From contig NZ_JACIBV010000001.1 in the NCBI RefSeq assembly GCF_014195505.1, positions 7,378,001 through 7,442,000 of the forward strand: DNA of 64,000 bases, in the 5' to 3' direction. This DNA comes from Nonomuraea dietziae. GTDB lineage: Bacteria; Actinomycetota; Actinomycetes; Streptosporangiales; Streptosporangiaceae. Below the pieces are notes generated by a model. That model was not told the DNA's origin. It ran no database searches and saw only the letters and a list, made by a program, of their open reading frames with translations. Position numbers and translations under genes: made by a program. Positions 1 to 8,426 of this stretch are shown piece after piece (within the stretch, counting starts at the first letter, position 1; each line of letters starts with the position of its first letter).

Positions 1-2
1 GC

Positions 3-2108
3 ACGCCGCTGGTCCAGGCGCTGTTCAGCGTGGAGGACGCGGAGCGGTCCGCGCTGCGCGTCGGCGAGCTGGAGGCCGAGTGGGTGAGCTCGGGCACGAC
101 CACCGCCAAGTTCGACCTGTCGCTGTACGTCCAGCGCTTCCCCGGCCAGCTCGGTGGGATCTTCGAATATCGCACCGACCTCTTCGACGCCGACACGGTT
201 TCGCGGCTGGCCGAGCACTTCGTCGCTCTGCTGTCCGCCGCCGTCGCCGATCCTGACCAGCCCGTCTCCGAGCTGCCCCTCCTGGCCGCCGATGTGGCGT
301 CGGTGGAGGCGTGGAACGCGACGGGTGCGGCCCGGGAGTTCGTGGCGTTGCCGGATGTGGTGGCTCGGCGGGTGGCTGCGTCGCCGGATGCTCCTGCTGT
401 CTGGGACGGCTCCTGGTTGACGTATGCCGAGTTCGGGTCCCGTGTGAACGCGCTGGCCTCGGTGTTGCGCGAGAAGGGTGTACGGCTGGGCGATGTGGTG
501 GGTGTGTGCCTGCCCCGCGGTGCCGACCTGATCGTGGCCGTGCACGCCGTGATGGCGGCCGGAGGTGCCTACCTCCCGCTGGAGCCCGGCTACCCCGATG
601 AGCGCCTGTCCTTCATGGTGGCCGATGCCGGCGCCCACGTCGTGATCACCGAGGAGCACGGGCGCTTCCCCGGGGTGACGGTGAGTCCGGCCGCGTCAGG
701 GGACCCGGCTCCGCCGGGTGTCCGGATCCCGCCCGGCGCCCCCGCCTATCTGATCTACACCTCCGGCTCCACCGGCCGTCCGAAGGGGGTGCTCGTCTCC
801 CATGAGGCGATCGCCAACCGGCTGGTGTGGATGGGGGAGGCCTTCCCCCTGGCCTCCGGTGATCGGGTCATGCACAAGACGCCGTTCACCTTCGACGTGT
901 CGGTGTGGGAGCTGTTCTGGCCCCTCATGGAGGGAGCCGGCCTGGTGGTGGCGCCTCCTGGGGCTCATCGCGACGCGGACGCGCTGGTCGAGCTGATGCG
1001 ACGGGAGAACGTGTCGATGGTGCACTTCGTGCCGTCGATGCTGGACGCGCTCCTGGAGGAGCCGGACGCGGCGGTGCCGTCGTTGCGGCGGATCGTGTGC
1101 TCGGGGGAGGCGCTGCCTTCCTCTCTGGTGGCTCGGGTGCACTCGGCGTGGCCCGGTGTGGAGGTGCACAACCTCTACGGCCCGACCGAAGCGGCGGTGG
1201 ACGTCACCTGGCACGCCTGTCAGGTGGGCGAGGAGCGCACGCCGATCGGGGCGCCGATCAGGGCGACGCGCATCGAGATCCTCGACGCCGATCTGCGCCG
1301 GGTGCCCGTGGGCGCCGCAGGCGAGCTGTGCATCGGCGGAGTGCAGGTGGCGCAGGGGTATGCCGCGCGGCCTGGCCTGACGGCCGATCGGTTCGTCCCC
1401 GATCCGTTCGGACCGCCAGGGTCGCGGTTGTACCGCACCGGCGACCTGGCACGCTGGCTGCCCGATGGCGAGGTCGACTACCTGGGCCGCATCGACGACC
1501 AGGTGAAGATCCGCGGCATACGGGTGGAGCTCGGCGAGATCGAGGCCGTCCTTGCTCAGCACCCCGGCGTCCAGGCGGCCGCGGTCCGTCCGGTCGGTGG
1601 CCTGCTGGCGGCCTACGTCGTCGGCACGGCGGATCCGGAGGACCTGGCCGGCTTCCTGCGCCGGAGGGTGCCCGAGCACATGGTGCCCGCCTCCTTCACG
1701 GTGCTGGACCGCCTGCCGGTGACCGCCAACGGCAAGCTCGACCGCAAGGCGCTCCCCGAACCGCAGGCCCCCGTCGGCGTGCCGTACGAGGAACCGAGCG
1801 GTGAGGTCGAGCGGGCCCTGGCCGAGGTCTGGGCGGAGGTGCTGGGCGTCCCCACGCCCGGCGCCCACGACAGCTACTTCGCGCTGGGCGGGGACTCCAT
1901 CAGATCGCTCAAGATCGTCGCGCGCCTCCGGGCCCGCGGATACACCCTCGCGCTCGAAGACATCTTCGTCCACCAGACGGTGCGCGAGCTCGCCCAGGTG
2001 GTCACCACCGGGACGGTGAACGAGAGCCGTGGCAGCGAGGCGTTCAGCATGCTCGGCGCCGCGGACCTGGACCGGCTGAAGCAGCGTTTCCAAGGAGGCA
2101 AGCGTTGA
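3..2108 (+). CDS. NRPS, C-terminal part: C (end)-A(Ser)-PCP, 5' partial
   Basis: The reading frame is open to the left edge, so the protein begins upstream; 701 residues are visible. The first ~90 residues are the end of a condensation domain. A complete adenylation domain follows, with A3 (IYTSGSTGRPKG, about nt 750-790), A5 (NLYGPTE), A7 (YRTGDLARW), A8 and A10 (NGKLDRKALP). A peptidyl carrier domain follows, with the phosphopantetheine serine in LGGDSI (codon 1896-1898). The ten pocket residues read by eye are D-V-W-H-V-S-L-V-D-K, a serine code. The last ~25 residues (LGAADLDRLKQRF) look like a C-terminal docking segment handing the chain to the next protein. The stop overlaps the TTG start of the next NRPS. 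Domain assignment is firm; the serine call is an inference from the code. Confidence 0.93.
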   Translation, partial: TPLVQALFSVEDAERSALRVGELEAEWVSSGTTTAKFDLSLYVQRFPGQLGGIFEYRTDLFDADTVSRLAEHFVALLSAAVADPDQPVSELPLLAADVASVEAWNATGAAREFVALPDVVARRVAASPDAPAVWDGSWLTYAEFGSRVNALASVLREKGVRLGDVVGVCLPRGADLIVAVHAVMAAGGAYLPLEPGYPDERLSFMVADAGAHVVITEEHGRFPGVTVSPAASGDPAPPGVRIPPGAPAYLIYTSGSTGRPKGVLVSHEAIANRLVWMGEAFPLASGDRVMHKTPFTFDVSVWELFWPLMEGAGLVVAPPGAHRDADALVELMRRENVSMVHFVPSMLDALLEEPDAAVPSLRRIVCSGEALPSSLVARVHSAWPGVEVHNLYGPTEAAVDVTWHACQVGEERTPIGAPIRATRIEILDADLRRVPVGAAGELCIGGVQVAQGYAARPGLTADRFVPDPFGPPGSRLYRTGDLARWLPDGEVDYLGRIDDQVKIRGIRVELGEIEAVLAQHPGVQAAAVRPVGGLLAAYVVGTADPEDLAGFLRRRVPEHMVPASFTVLDRLPVTANGKLDRKALPEPQAPVGVPYEEPSGEVERALAEVWAEVLGVPTPGAHDSYFALGGDSIRSLKIVARLRARGYTLALEDIFVHQTVRELAQVVTTGTVNESRGSEAFSMLGAADLDRLKQRFQGGKR
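279..1760 (+). repeat. A-domain direct repeat, copy 1
   Basis: This ~1.48-kb stretch encodes the first serine A domain and is nearly collinear with 3416-4900. Long tracts are identical or almost so, for example around 290-440 against 3427-3577 and 1140-1240 against 4280-4380. The flanking C and PCP segments are clearly less alike, so similarity ends near the domain borders. This suggests duplication or gene conversion of the A domain. Confidence 0.85.
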
Positions 2109-5100
2109 CCGCTCCCGAACTCGAGGACGCCTACCCGCTGACCGCGTTGCAGTCCGGGATGCTCTTCCACAGCGCCTACCAGGAAGACTCGGCGACCTAC
2201 CATGACGTCTTCACGCTGATCCTGCGCGGGCCGTACCAGAGCGACACCTTCCGTGCCGCCCTTCGCGAGGTCATGGCCCGGCACGCGGTCCTGCGCACCT
2301 CGTTCGACCTGACCGGCTTCGACGAGCCCATCCAGCTGGTCTGGCAGGACGTCGAGCCACCCGTCCAGGAGCTCGACCTGTCCGGGTTCGAGCACCCGGG
2401 GCAGCGCCTGAGCATCTGGCGCGAGCAGGAGAAGCACCGGCCCTTCGACTGGGAGGCGCCGCCGCTCTTCCGCGCCGTCATCCACCACCTCGACACCGAC
2501 GAGTTCGCGCTCACGCTGAGCTTCCACCACGCGATCCTCGACGGCTGGAGCGTCGCCACCATGGTGACCGAGCTGCTGGACCGCTACGCCGCGGGACTGC
2601 AAGGGGTACCGCAGGCGCCGGCCGTACCGCCGCCCTCCACCTTCCGCGACTTCGTCGCCAGGGAGAAGGAGGCGGTGGCCTCGCCGCAGACCGAGCAGTT
2701 CTGGCGGGATGCGCTGGCCGACGCGCCGGTGACCGCACTGCCCAGGCTTCCCGGCTACCGCACGGGAGACGCCGAGGACACCGTTTCGCATGCCGTACCC
2801 CTTGATGATCAGCTCGTCCAAGGGCTGGAGCGGGCGGCGCGGCAGGCCAGGGTGCCGCTGCGCACCGTGCTGCTCGCCGGGCATCTGCGCGTGCTGGCGC
2901 TCCTGACGGGCGACAGCGACGTGGTCACCGGCATCGTGACGCACGGCAGGCCCGAGCACGAGGCGGCCGAGCAGGTCCTCGGGCTGTTCCTCAACAGCGT
3001 GCCGGTGCGGGTGCGCACCGACGTGCCGAGCTGGGAAGAGCTGATCAAGCGGGTCTTCGCCGCGGAGGTGGCGTTCCTGCCGCACCGGCTGTATCCGCTG
3101 TTCGAGATGCAGCGTCTCAGCCAGCGCTCTCCCCTGATCGACGTGCTCTTCGACTATCGCGACTTCCACGTCTACCAGGACCTCGGTCCCGGCGGGGTCA
3201 TCCAGGTGGTGGAGAGCGAGTTCTTCGAGCAGACCAACCTGCCACTGTCCGCGAACTTCACCTGGTCGCCGCAGGCCGGCGGGCTGGAGTTGAAGCTCAA
3301 GTACGACATCACGCAGTTCTCCGCCGATCAGGTCGTGCGGGCAGGTGAGCACTACCGCCGGGTCTTCGCGAAGATCGCCGAGGATCCGGCCGCTGACCCG
3401 CGCGAGTCCGAGGAGCTCCTGGCCGCCGATGTGGCGTCGGTGGAGGGGTGGAACGCGACGGGTGCGGCCCGGGAGTTCGTGGCGTTGCCGGATGTGGTGG
3501 CTCGGCGGGTGGCTGCGTCGCCGGATGCTCCTGCCGTCTGGGACGGCTCCTGGTTGACGTATGCCGAGTTCGGGGCCCGGGTTCGCGGGTTGGCCGCGGT
3601 GCTTCGCGAGCAGGGTGTACGGCTGGGCGATGTGGTGGGCGTGTGCCTGCCGCGTGGCGCCGATCTGATCGTGGCCGTGCATGCGGTGATGGCCGCTGGT
3701 GGGGCCTACCTGCCGCTGGAGCCGGATTACCCCGACGAGCGCCTGTCCTTCATGGTGAGTGACGCCGGGGCTCGTGTCGTGATCACGGGGGAGCCTGGCC
3801 GTTTCCCGGGTTCGGTGGTGGTGGCTCCTTCCGAGTCGGCGGACGGGCCGGTTCTCGGCCTGGAGATCCCGCCGAGCGCCCCCGCCTATCTGATCTACAC
3901 CTCCGGGTCGACAGGACGCCCGAAGGGGGTGCTCGTTTCCCACGCGGCCATCGCCAACCGGCTGGTCTGGATGGGGGAGGCGTTCCCTCTCGGGGCTGGC
4001 GACCGGGTGGTGCAGAAGACGCCGTTCACCTTCGACGTGTCGGTGTGGGAGCTGTTCTGGCCCCTGATGGAGGGGGCGGGGCTGGTGGTGGCGCCACCAG
4101 GTGTCCACCTGGACGCGGCCGCGCTGGTCGAGTTGATGCGCGCCCACAGCGTGTCGATGGCGCATTTCGTGCCGTCGATGCTGGACGCGGTCATGGAGGT
4201 CCCGGATCTGGACGTGCCGTCGTTGCGGCGGGTCGTCTGCTCGGGTGAGGCGCTGCCTGCCTCTCTGGTGGCTCGGGTGCACTCGGCGTGGCCCGGCGTC
4301 GAGGTGCACAACCTCTACGGCCCGACCGAGGCCGCCGTCGATGTCACCTGGCACGCCTGTCAGGTGGGCGAGGAGCGGACGCCGATCGGGGCGCCGATCA
4401 GAGCCACGCGGATCGAGATCCTCGATGCCGATCTGCGCCGGGTTCCGGTCGGGACCGCAGGCGAGTTGTGCATCGGCGGGGTGCAGGTCGCGCAGGGGTA
4501 TGCCGCGCGGCCAGGTCTGACCGCGGAGCGTTTCGTGCCGGACCCCTACGGCGGGCCAGGGGCGCGGTTGTACCGCACCGGCGACCTGGCACGCTGGCTG
4601 CCCGATGGCGAGGTCGACTACCTGGGCCGCATCGACGACCAGGTGAAGGTCCGCGGCATGCGGGTGGAGCTCGGCGAGGTCGAGGCCGTCCTGGCTCAGG
4701 CCCCTGGCGTGCAGGCTGCGGCAGTACGGCCCGTCGGCGGCGTGCTGGCGGCCTACGTCGTCGGCACGGCGGAGCCGGAGGAGCTGGCGGGATTCCTTCG
4801 CCAGCGGCTGCCCGACCACATGGTGCCCTCGTCCTTCACCGAGCTGGACCGGCTGCCCGTCACCGCCAACGGCAAGCTCGACCGCAAGGCGCTCCCCGAC
4901 CCGGCGCCGGTGGCCCGGGCTCCCTACGAGGCGCCCAGGGACGAGCTGGAAGAGACCCTCGCAGGGATCTGGGCGGAGATCCTCGGCGTGGAGCGTCCCG
5001 GCATCCGTGACGACTTCTTCGACCTGGGCGGACACTCACTGCTGGCGCTCCGTCTGGCCCTGCGGATGCGGCAGGCGCTGGGCAGGGAGATCCCGGTCGC

Positions 5101-5986
5101 CACAGTCCTCGCCGCGCCGACGATCGCCCAGCTCACCGAAGCCCTGGCGGACGAGGGCGACAACCCCGTCTCCCGTGGCCGGGTCGTGCCGCTGCGCACC
5201 GCGGGCAACCGTCCGCCCCTCTTCCTCATCCACGCCCTGGGCGGGCAGGTCTTCCGGTACCGGCCGCTGGCCCAGCACCTGGGTGACGACCAGCCGGTCT
5301 ACGCCATCCCCGCGCACGGGCTGACCGAGGGCGACGCCGTCCAGACCACCATCGACGAGATGGCCGAGACCTACGCCGGCTACATCCGCGAGCTCTTCCC
5401 CGACGGGCCGTACTTCGTCGGAGGCTTCTGCATCGGCGGCAACATCGCCCTCGAAGTGGCCCGCAGGCTGCGCAAGGACGGCCACGACGTGCCGTACGTC
5501 TTCCTGGCCTGGTCCTCGGCGCAGGAGCCGGTCGTCGGCTCGACGCTGGAGGACGACACCGCGCTCATGGTGCACGCGTTGGCCGGCGGAGCCACCTCGC
5601 TCGACCCCCGCGAACTGAGCCTGATGGAGCCGGCCGAACGGCTGCTGGCCATCGTCAACGCCGCCACCAAGGAAGGCCAGCTCCGCACCGAGAGCACCGA
5701 CCTCGACCAGATCCAGCGCTACGTCGAGGTCTTCCGCGCCAACGCGCACGCGGTGGGGCGCTACAAGCACGACACCTTCGACGGGCCGGCGATCCTGCTG
5801 ATCCCCGAGGAGGACAACGCCCCGCCCGACGAGGACTACGGGTGGCGGGCGTTCGTCCCGAACCTGGAGACCGGGCTCATTCCCGGCGCGCGCTTCAGCG
5901 CGCTCTACAACCCCTACGTCACCCGGACCGCCAACGCATGGAGGAGGTGGATGGACCGTGGTCTCGAACACCGCGCCCGCCACTGA
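2105..5986 (+). CDS. NRPS terminal module: C-A(Ser)-PCP-TE
   Basis: This 1293-residue protein completes the assembly line. The start is TTG at 2105, overlapping the upstream TGA, with AAGGAGG at 2092-2098. A condensation domain spans roughly residues 1-430 and has an intact HHAILDG active site. The adenylation domain (~440-940) has the same serine-type code as the preceding protein, D-V-W-H-V-S-L-V-D-K. The carrier domain has LGGHSL with its Ser codon at 5036-5038. A thioesterase fills the last ~260 residues and begins after RVVPLRTAG. Its nucleophile elbow reads GGFCIGG, so Cys1109 (codon 5429-5431) replaces the usual Ser. The TE should release the finished peptide by hydrolysis or cyclisation. 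The 3' end overlaps the MFS gene by 29 nt, so the genes are co-transcribed. Confidence 0.95.
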   Translation: MTAPELEDAYPLTALQSGMLFHSAYQEDSATYHDVFTLILRGPYQSDTFRAALREVMARHAVLRTSFDLTGFDEPIQLVWQDVEPPVQELDLSGFEHPGQRLSIWREQEKHRPFDWEAPPLFRAVIHHLDTDEFALTLSFHHAILDGWSVATMVTELLDRYAAGLQGVPQAPAVPPPSTFRDFVAREKEAVASPQTEQFWRDALADAPVTALPRLPGYRTGDAEDTVSHAVPLDDQLVQGLERAARQARVPLRTVLLAGHLRVLALLTGDSDVVTGIVTHGRPEHEAAEQVLGLFLNSVPVRVRTDVPSWEELIKRVFAAEVAFLPHRLYPLFEMQRLSQRSPLIDVLFDYRDFHVYQDLGPGGVIQVVESEFFEQTNLPLSANFTWSPQAGGLELKLKYDITQFSADQVVRAGEHYRRVFAKIAEDPAADPRESEELLAADVASVEGWNATGAAREFVALPDVVARRVAASPDAPAVWDGSWLTYAEFGARVRGLAAVLREQGVRLGDVVGVCLPRGADLIVAVHAVMAAGGAYLPLEPDYPDERLSFMVSDAGARVVITGEPGRFPGSVVVAPSESADGPVLGLEIPPSAPAYLIYTSGSTGRPKGVLVSHAAIANRLVWMGEAFPLGAGDRVVQKTPFTFDVSVWELFWPLMEGAGLVVAPPGVHLDAAALVELMRAHSVSMAHFVPSMLDAVMEVPDLDVPSLRRVVCSGEALPASLVARVHSAWPGVEVHNLYGPTEAAVDVTWHACQVGEERTPIGAPIRATRIEILDADLRRVPVGTAGELCIGGVQVAQGYAARPGLTAERFVPDPYGGPGARLYRTGDLARWLPDGEVDYLGRIDDQVKVRGMRVELGEVEAVLAQAPGVQAAAVRPVGGVLAAYVVGTAEPEELAGFLRQRLPDHMVPSSFTELDRLPVTANGKLDRKALPDPAPVARAPYEAPRDELEETLAGIWAEILGVERPGIRDDFFDLGGHSLLALRLALRMRQALGREIPVATVLAAPTIAQLTEALADEGDNPVSRGRVVPLRTAGNRPPLFLIHALGGQVFRYRPLAQHLGDDQPVYAIPAHGLTEGDAVQTTIDEMAETYAGYIRELFPDGPYFVGGFCIGGNIALEVARRLRKDGHDVPYVFLAWSSAQEPVVGSTLEDDTALMVHALAGGATSLDPRELSLMEPAERLLAIVNAATKEGQLRTESTDLDQIQRYVEVFRANAHAVGRYKHDTFDGPAILLIPEEDNAPPDEDYGWRAFVPNLETGLIPGARFSALYNPYVTRTANAWRRWMDRGLEHRARH
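3416..4900 (+). repeat. A-domain direct repeat, copy 2
   Basis: Second copy of the A-domain repeat, matching 279-1760 at an offset of 3137-3140 nt. Substrate-pocket codons and long core tracts are conserved at the DNA level. This is what recent duplication or ongoing gene conversion between two serine-activating domains would give. The repeat could also complicate assembly of the cluster. Confidence 0.85.
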
Positions 5987-7232
5987 GGCAGCACCCACAA
6001 GCCTCTGGAAGCATCGCGACTTCCTCAAACTCTGGGTCGGTTACAGCACCTCCCAGTTCGGCGGCCAGATCACCGTCGTGGCCATGCCGCTGGTCGCCAT
6101 CGTCGTGCTGGGCGCAAGCGAGGCCGAGGTCGGCACGCTGGGCGCGGTCGGGCGGCTGCCGTTCCTGCTGTTCCTGTTCGCCGGTTTCTGGGCCGACAGG
6201 TTCCGCAAGCGGCCCACCATGATCGCCGCTGACATCGGCCGCGCCCTCCTCCTCCTGGCGGTCATCGGCCTCTACGCCGCCGACATGCTGACGCTCTTCT
6301 GGCTCGGCGCGATCTCCTTCCTGTCCGTCGTGCTGTTCGTGTTCTTCGAGGTCGCGAACATGTCGCACCTGCCGTTCCTGGTGGGACGCGAGTTCATCGG
6401 CGACGGCAACGCCAAGCTCCAGCTGAGCAACTCCGTCGCCAGGGTCGCGGGCAACAGCGTCGGCTCCGTGCTGGTCAGCGCCTTCATCGCTGTTCAGGTT
6501 CTGATCATCAACGTGGTGACGCTGGTCGTCTCCGCGATCAGCTGCGCGCTCATCCGCAAGCCCGAGCCCGTGCCGGAGCGCAGCGAGGACCGGCCCGGCG
6601 TCTTCTCCTCCATCGCCGAGGGCCTGCGCTGGGTGCTGCGCGACCCGCTGATCCGCCCCAGCATGATCGCCGCAGGCTTCTACATGTTCTTCTTCACCGG
6701 CATCGAGGTGCTGCTGCCCATCTGGATCATCAAGGGCCTGGGCCTGCCGGTGTACTGGGTCGGCATCCTGCTGGCCATCGGCGGGCCCGGCGCCATCCTG
6801 GGCTCGCTGCTGGCCGTCAGGTCGATGAAGAAGATCGGCATCGGGCCCTCCTTCTTCTGGATGACCGTCATCGGCAACCTCTCGCTCTTCCTCATCGGCC
6901 TGGCCACCGGACCCACCTGGCAGATCGTCACCATGATCGGCCTCGCGCAGTTCCTGCTCGGCATCACCGGCCCCATCGCCATGGTGGCCAGCGGCACCCT
7001 CCGCATGGGCGCCACCCCGGAGCGCCTCCAGGGCCGCGTCATGGCCTCGCAGCGGGCCGTCGCTCTCAGCTTGGCACCGGTGGGCGCCCTGCTCATGGGC
7101 CTGCTCGCCGAAGGCATCGGCCTTCGCACCACCCTGCTCATCTGCGCCGCAGGCGCGGTGATCCCGATCATCGTGCTGGCGCTCTCCCCGATCCCTCGCA
7201 CCAAGGGCATGCCGGACCCGCAGGAGCACTGA
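5958..7232 (+). CDS. MFS exporter (EntS-like/MFS_3 type)
   Basis: This 424-residue polytopic membrane protein has about twelve hydrophobic segments. A cytoplasmic loop, ADRFRKRP, lies between segments 2 and 3, as is typical of the major facilitator superfamily. It resembles drug and siderophore exporters of the EntS/MFS_3 group. The chosen start is GTG 5958, preceded by GGAGGTGG at 5942-5949. This places the start inside the end of the NRPS gene in another frame and implies translational coupling. Its position directly after the terminal NRPS makes export of the peptide product, or self-protection, the likely role. The substrate is unknown. Confidence 0.88.
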   Translation: MVSNTAPATEAAPTSLWKHRDFLKLWVGYSTSQFGGQITVVAMPLVAIVVLGASEAEVGTLGAVGRLPFLLFLFAGFWADRFRKRPTMIAADIGRALLLLAVIGLYAADMLTLFWLGAISFLSVVLFVFFEVANMSHLPFLVGREFIGDGNAKLQLSNSVARVAGNSVGSVLVSAFIAVQVLIINVVTLVVSAISCALIRKPEPVPERSEDRPGVFSSIAEGLRWVLRDPLIRPSMIAAGFYMFFFTGIEVLLPIWIIKGLGLPVYWVGILLAIGGPGAILGSLLAVRSMKKIGIGPSFFWMTVIGNLSLFLIGLATGPTWQIVTMIGLAQFLLGITGPIAMVASGTLRMGATPERLQGRVMASQRAVALSLAPVGALLMGLLAEGIGLRTTLLICAAGAVIPIIVLALSPIPRTKGMPDPQEH

Positions 7233-7233
7233 C

Positions 7234-8139
7234 ATGGACAAGATCACTTCTGGCGCGACGACCATCGCTGTTCTGGGCACTCCTGACCGCGACTCCGCTG
7301 ATTCCCTGCTGCTTCAGCACGGCGCTGTCCTCTTCCGAGGGCTCGGCGTCGACTCGCCTGCCGCGTTCCACGAGTTCGTCAGGACCTTCGGGGAGCCGTT
7401 CACCAACTACCGCCACGGCAACTCGCCTCGCGTCGCCGTACAGGCCGGTGTCTGGACCTCCACCGAGTATCCGGCGGAGTACGAGATCTCCCTGCACAAT
7501 GAGCTGTCCTACTCTCACCGGTGGCCTTCGCGGCTGTTCTTCTACTGTGATCAGGCCCCTGCCACCGGTGGCGCCACTCCTGTGTCCGACTCGCGTGCCG
7601 TGCTGGACGGGCTCTCGCCCGAGGTGCGTTCGCGGTTCACCTCTCGTGGGGTGGCCTACCTGCAGAACCTGCATGGCGGGTTCGGGCTCGGCAAGTCCTG
7701 GCAGGACACCTACGAGACCGACGATCGGGGTGAGGTCGAGCGCGCCCTCGCCGAGACCGGCGCCGAGTTCCGCTGGACGGACGACGATGACCTGCGCGTG
7801 CGGCAGGTTCGGCCGGCTGTTCGTCAGCACCCGGTGACGGGGGAGGAGGTGTGGTTCAACCAGGCTGAGCAGTGGCACGTGTCCAGCCTGCCTGCCGACG
7901 AGGCTGAGGCGTTGCTGGAGATGGCCTCTTCCGATGAGGAGCTTCCTCTTCAGGCGACGTTCGGGGACGGGAGTGCGTTGGGCGTGGATGACCTTCGTAT
8001 GGTGCGGGAGGTCGCCAAGCGGAACGAGTGCTCGTTCCCGTGGGAGCGGGGGGACGTCATGATGATCGACAACCTCCTGGTGATGCACGGGAGGCACGCT
8101 TACACCGGGAGTCGGAGGATTCTCGTCTCGATGATCTGA
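7234..8139 (+). CDS. Fe(II)/2-oxoglutarate oxygenase, TauD/clavaminate-synthase-like
   Basis: This 301-residue protein starts 1 nt after the MFS stop. It carries a 2-His-1-carboxylate iron triad. The proximal motif is H88-N-E90, with Glu instead of the commoner Asp, as in clavaminate synthase. The distal histidine is H285 in MHGRHAYTG. R294 or R295 is placed to bind 2-oxoglutarate. Close relatives in NRPS clusters (SyrP/AmbC-like) hydroxylate carrier-bound or free amino acids. Here it probably beta-hydroxylates a residue of the peptide or its precursor. Which residue, and whether the substrate is carrier-bound, cannot be read from the sequence. About 145 bp without genes follow. Confidence 0.9.
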   Translation: MDKITSGATTIAVLGTPDRDSADSLLLQHGAVLFRGLGVDSPAAFHEFVRTFGEPFTNYRHGNSPRVAVQAGVWTSTEYPAEYEISLHNELSYSHRWPSRLFFYCDQAPATGGATPVSDSRAVLDGLSPEVRSRFTSRGVAYLQNLHGGFGLGKSWQDTYETDDRGEVERALAETGAEFRWTDDDDLRVRQVRPAVRQHPVTGEEVWFNQAEQWHVSSLPADEAEALLEMASSDEELPLQATFGDGSALGVDDLRMVREVAKRNECSFPWERGDVMMIDNLLVMHGRHAYTGSRRILVSMI

Positions 8140-8285
8140 CCTCGATCGTGGGAGCGCGGGGGGTTCTCGCCAAGGCCGCCTCCACATCGTCGTGGGCCGA
8201 CACACCCGTGCGCCGCTCCGGACGGCACCTACTCGGTCATGCCCGCATGGGAGACGAGCGCAAGCTTCTCCGCGAGAGCTAACCT

Positions 8286-8299
8286 AGCAAGCGCTTGCC
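8286..8299. promoter_or_regulatory. KstR2-like operator upstream of orphan Ltp gene
   Basis: AGCAAGCGCTTGCC matches the recalled KstR2 consensus AnCAAGnnCTTGnT at all fixed positions but the last. It lies in a longer symmetric context (CCTAG on both sides). A TAACCT hexamer at 8280-8285 directly upstream could be a -10 box, so a bound regulator would cover the transcription start. The rest of the gene-free stretch 8140-8426 shows no other feature I can support. Confidence 0.6.
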
Positions 8300-8426
8300 T
8301 AGACGTGGTGCGCCGCACTACCGTGACGGGCGGACCGATCGGCTCGCCCGCACCGCCGTCCACCGACATCCGGCAGTCAGAGGTCCGAGGGTGACGACGC
8401 CACTCGACTCAGGGATCGGGAGGAGC

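Noticed and set aside
1874..5035. A 1053-codon minus-strand ORF antisense to the NRPS genes, and similar long antisense frames elsewhere
   Set aside because: GC-rich codon structure keeps antisense frames open. The translations are low-complexity Arg/His/Gly/Asp-rich and the sense strand encodes clear NRPS domains.
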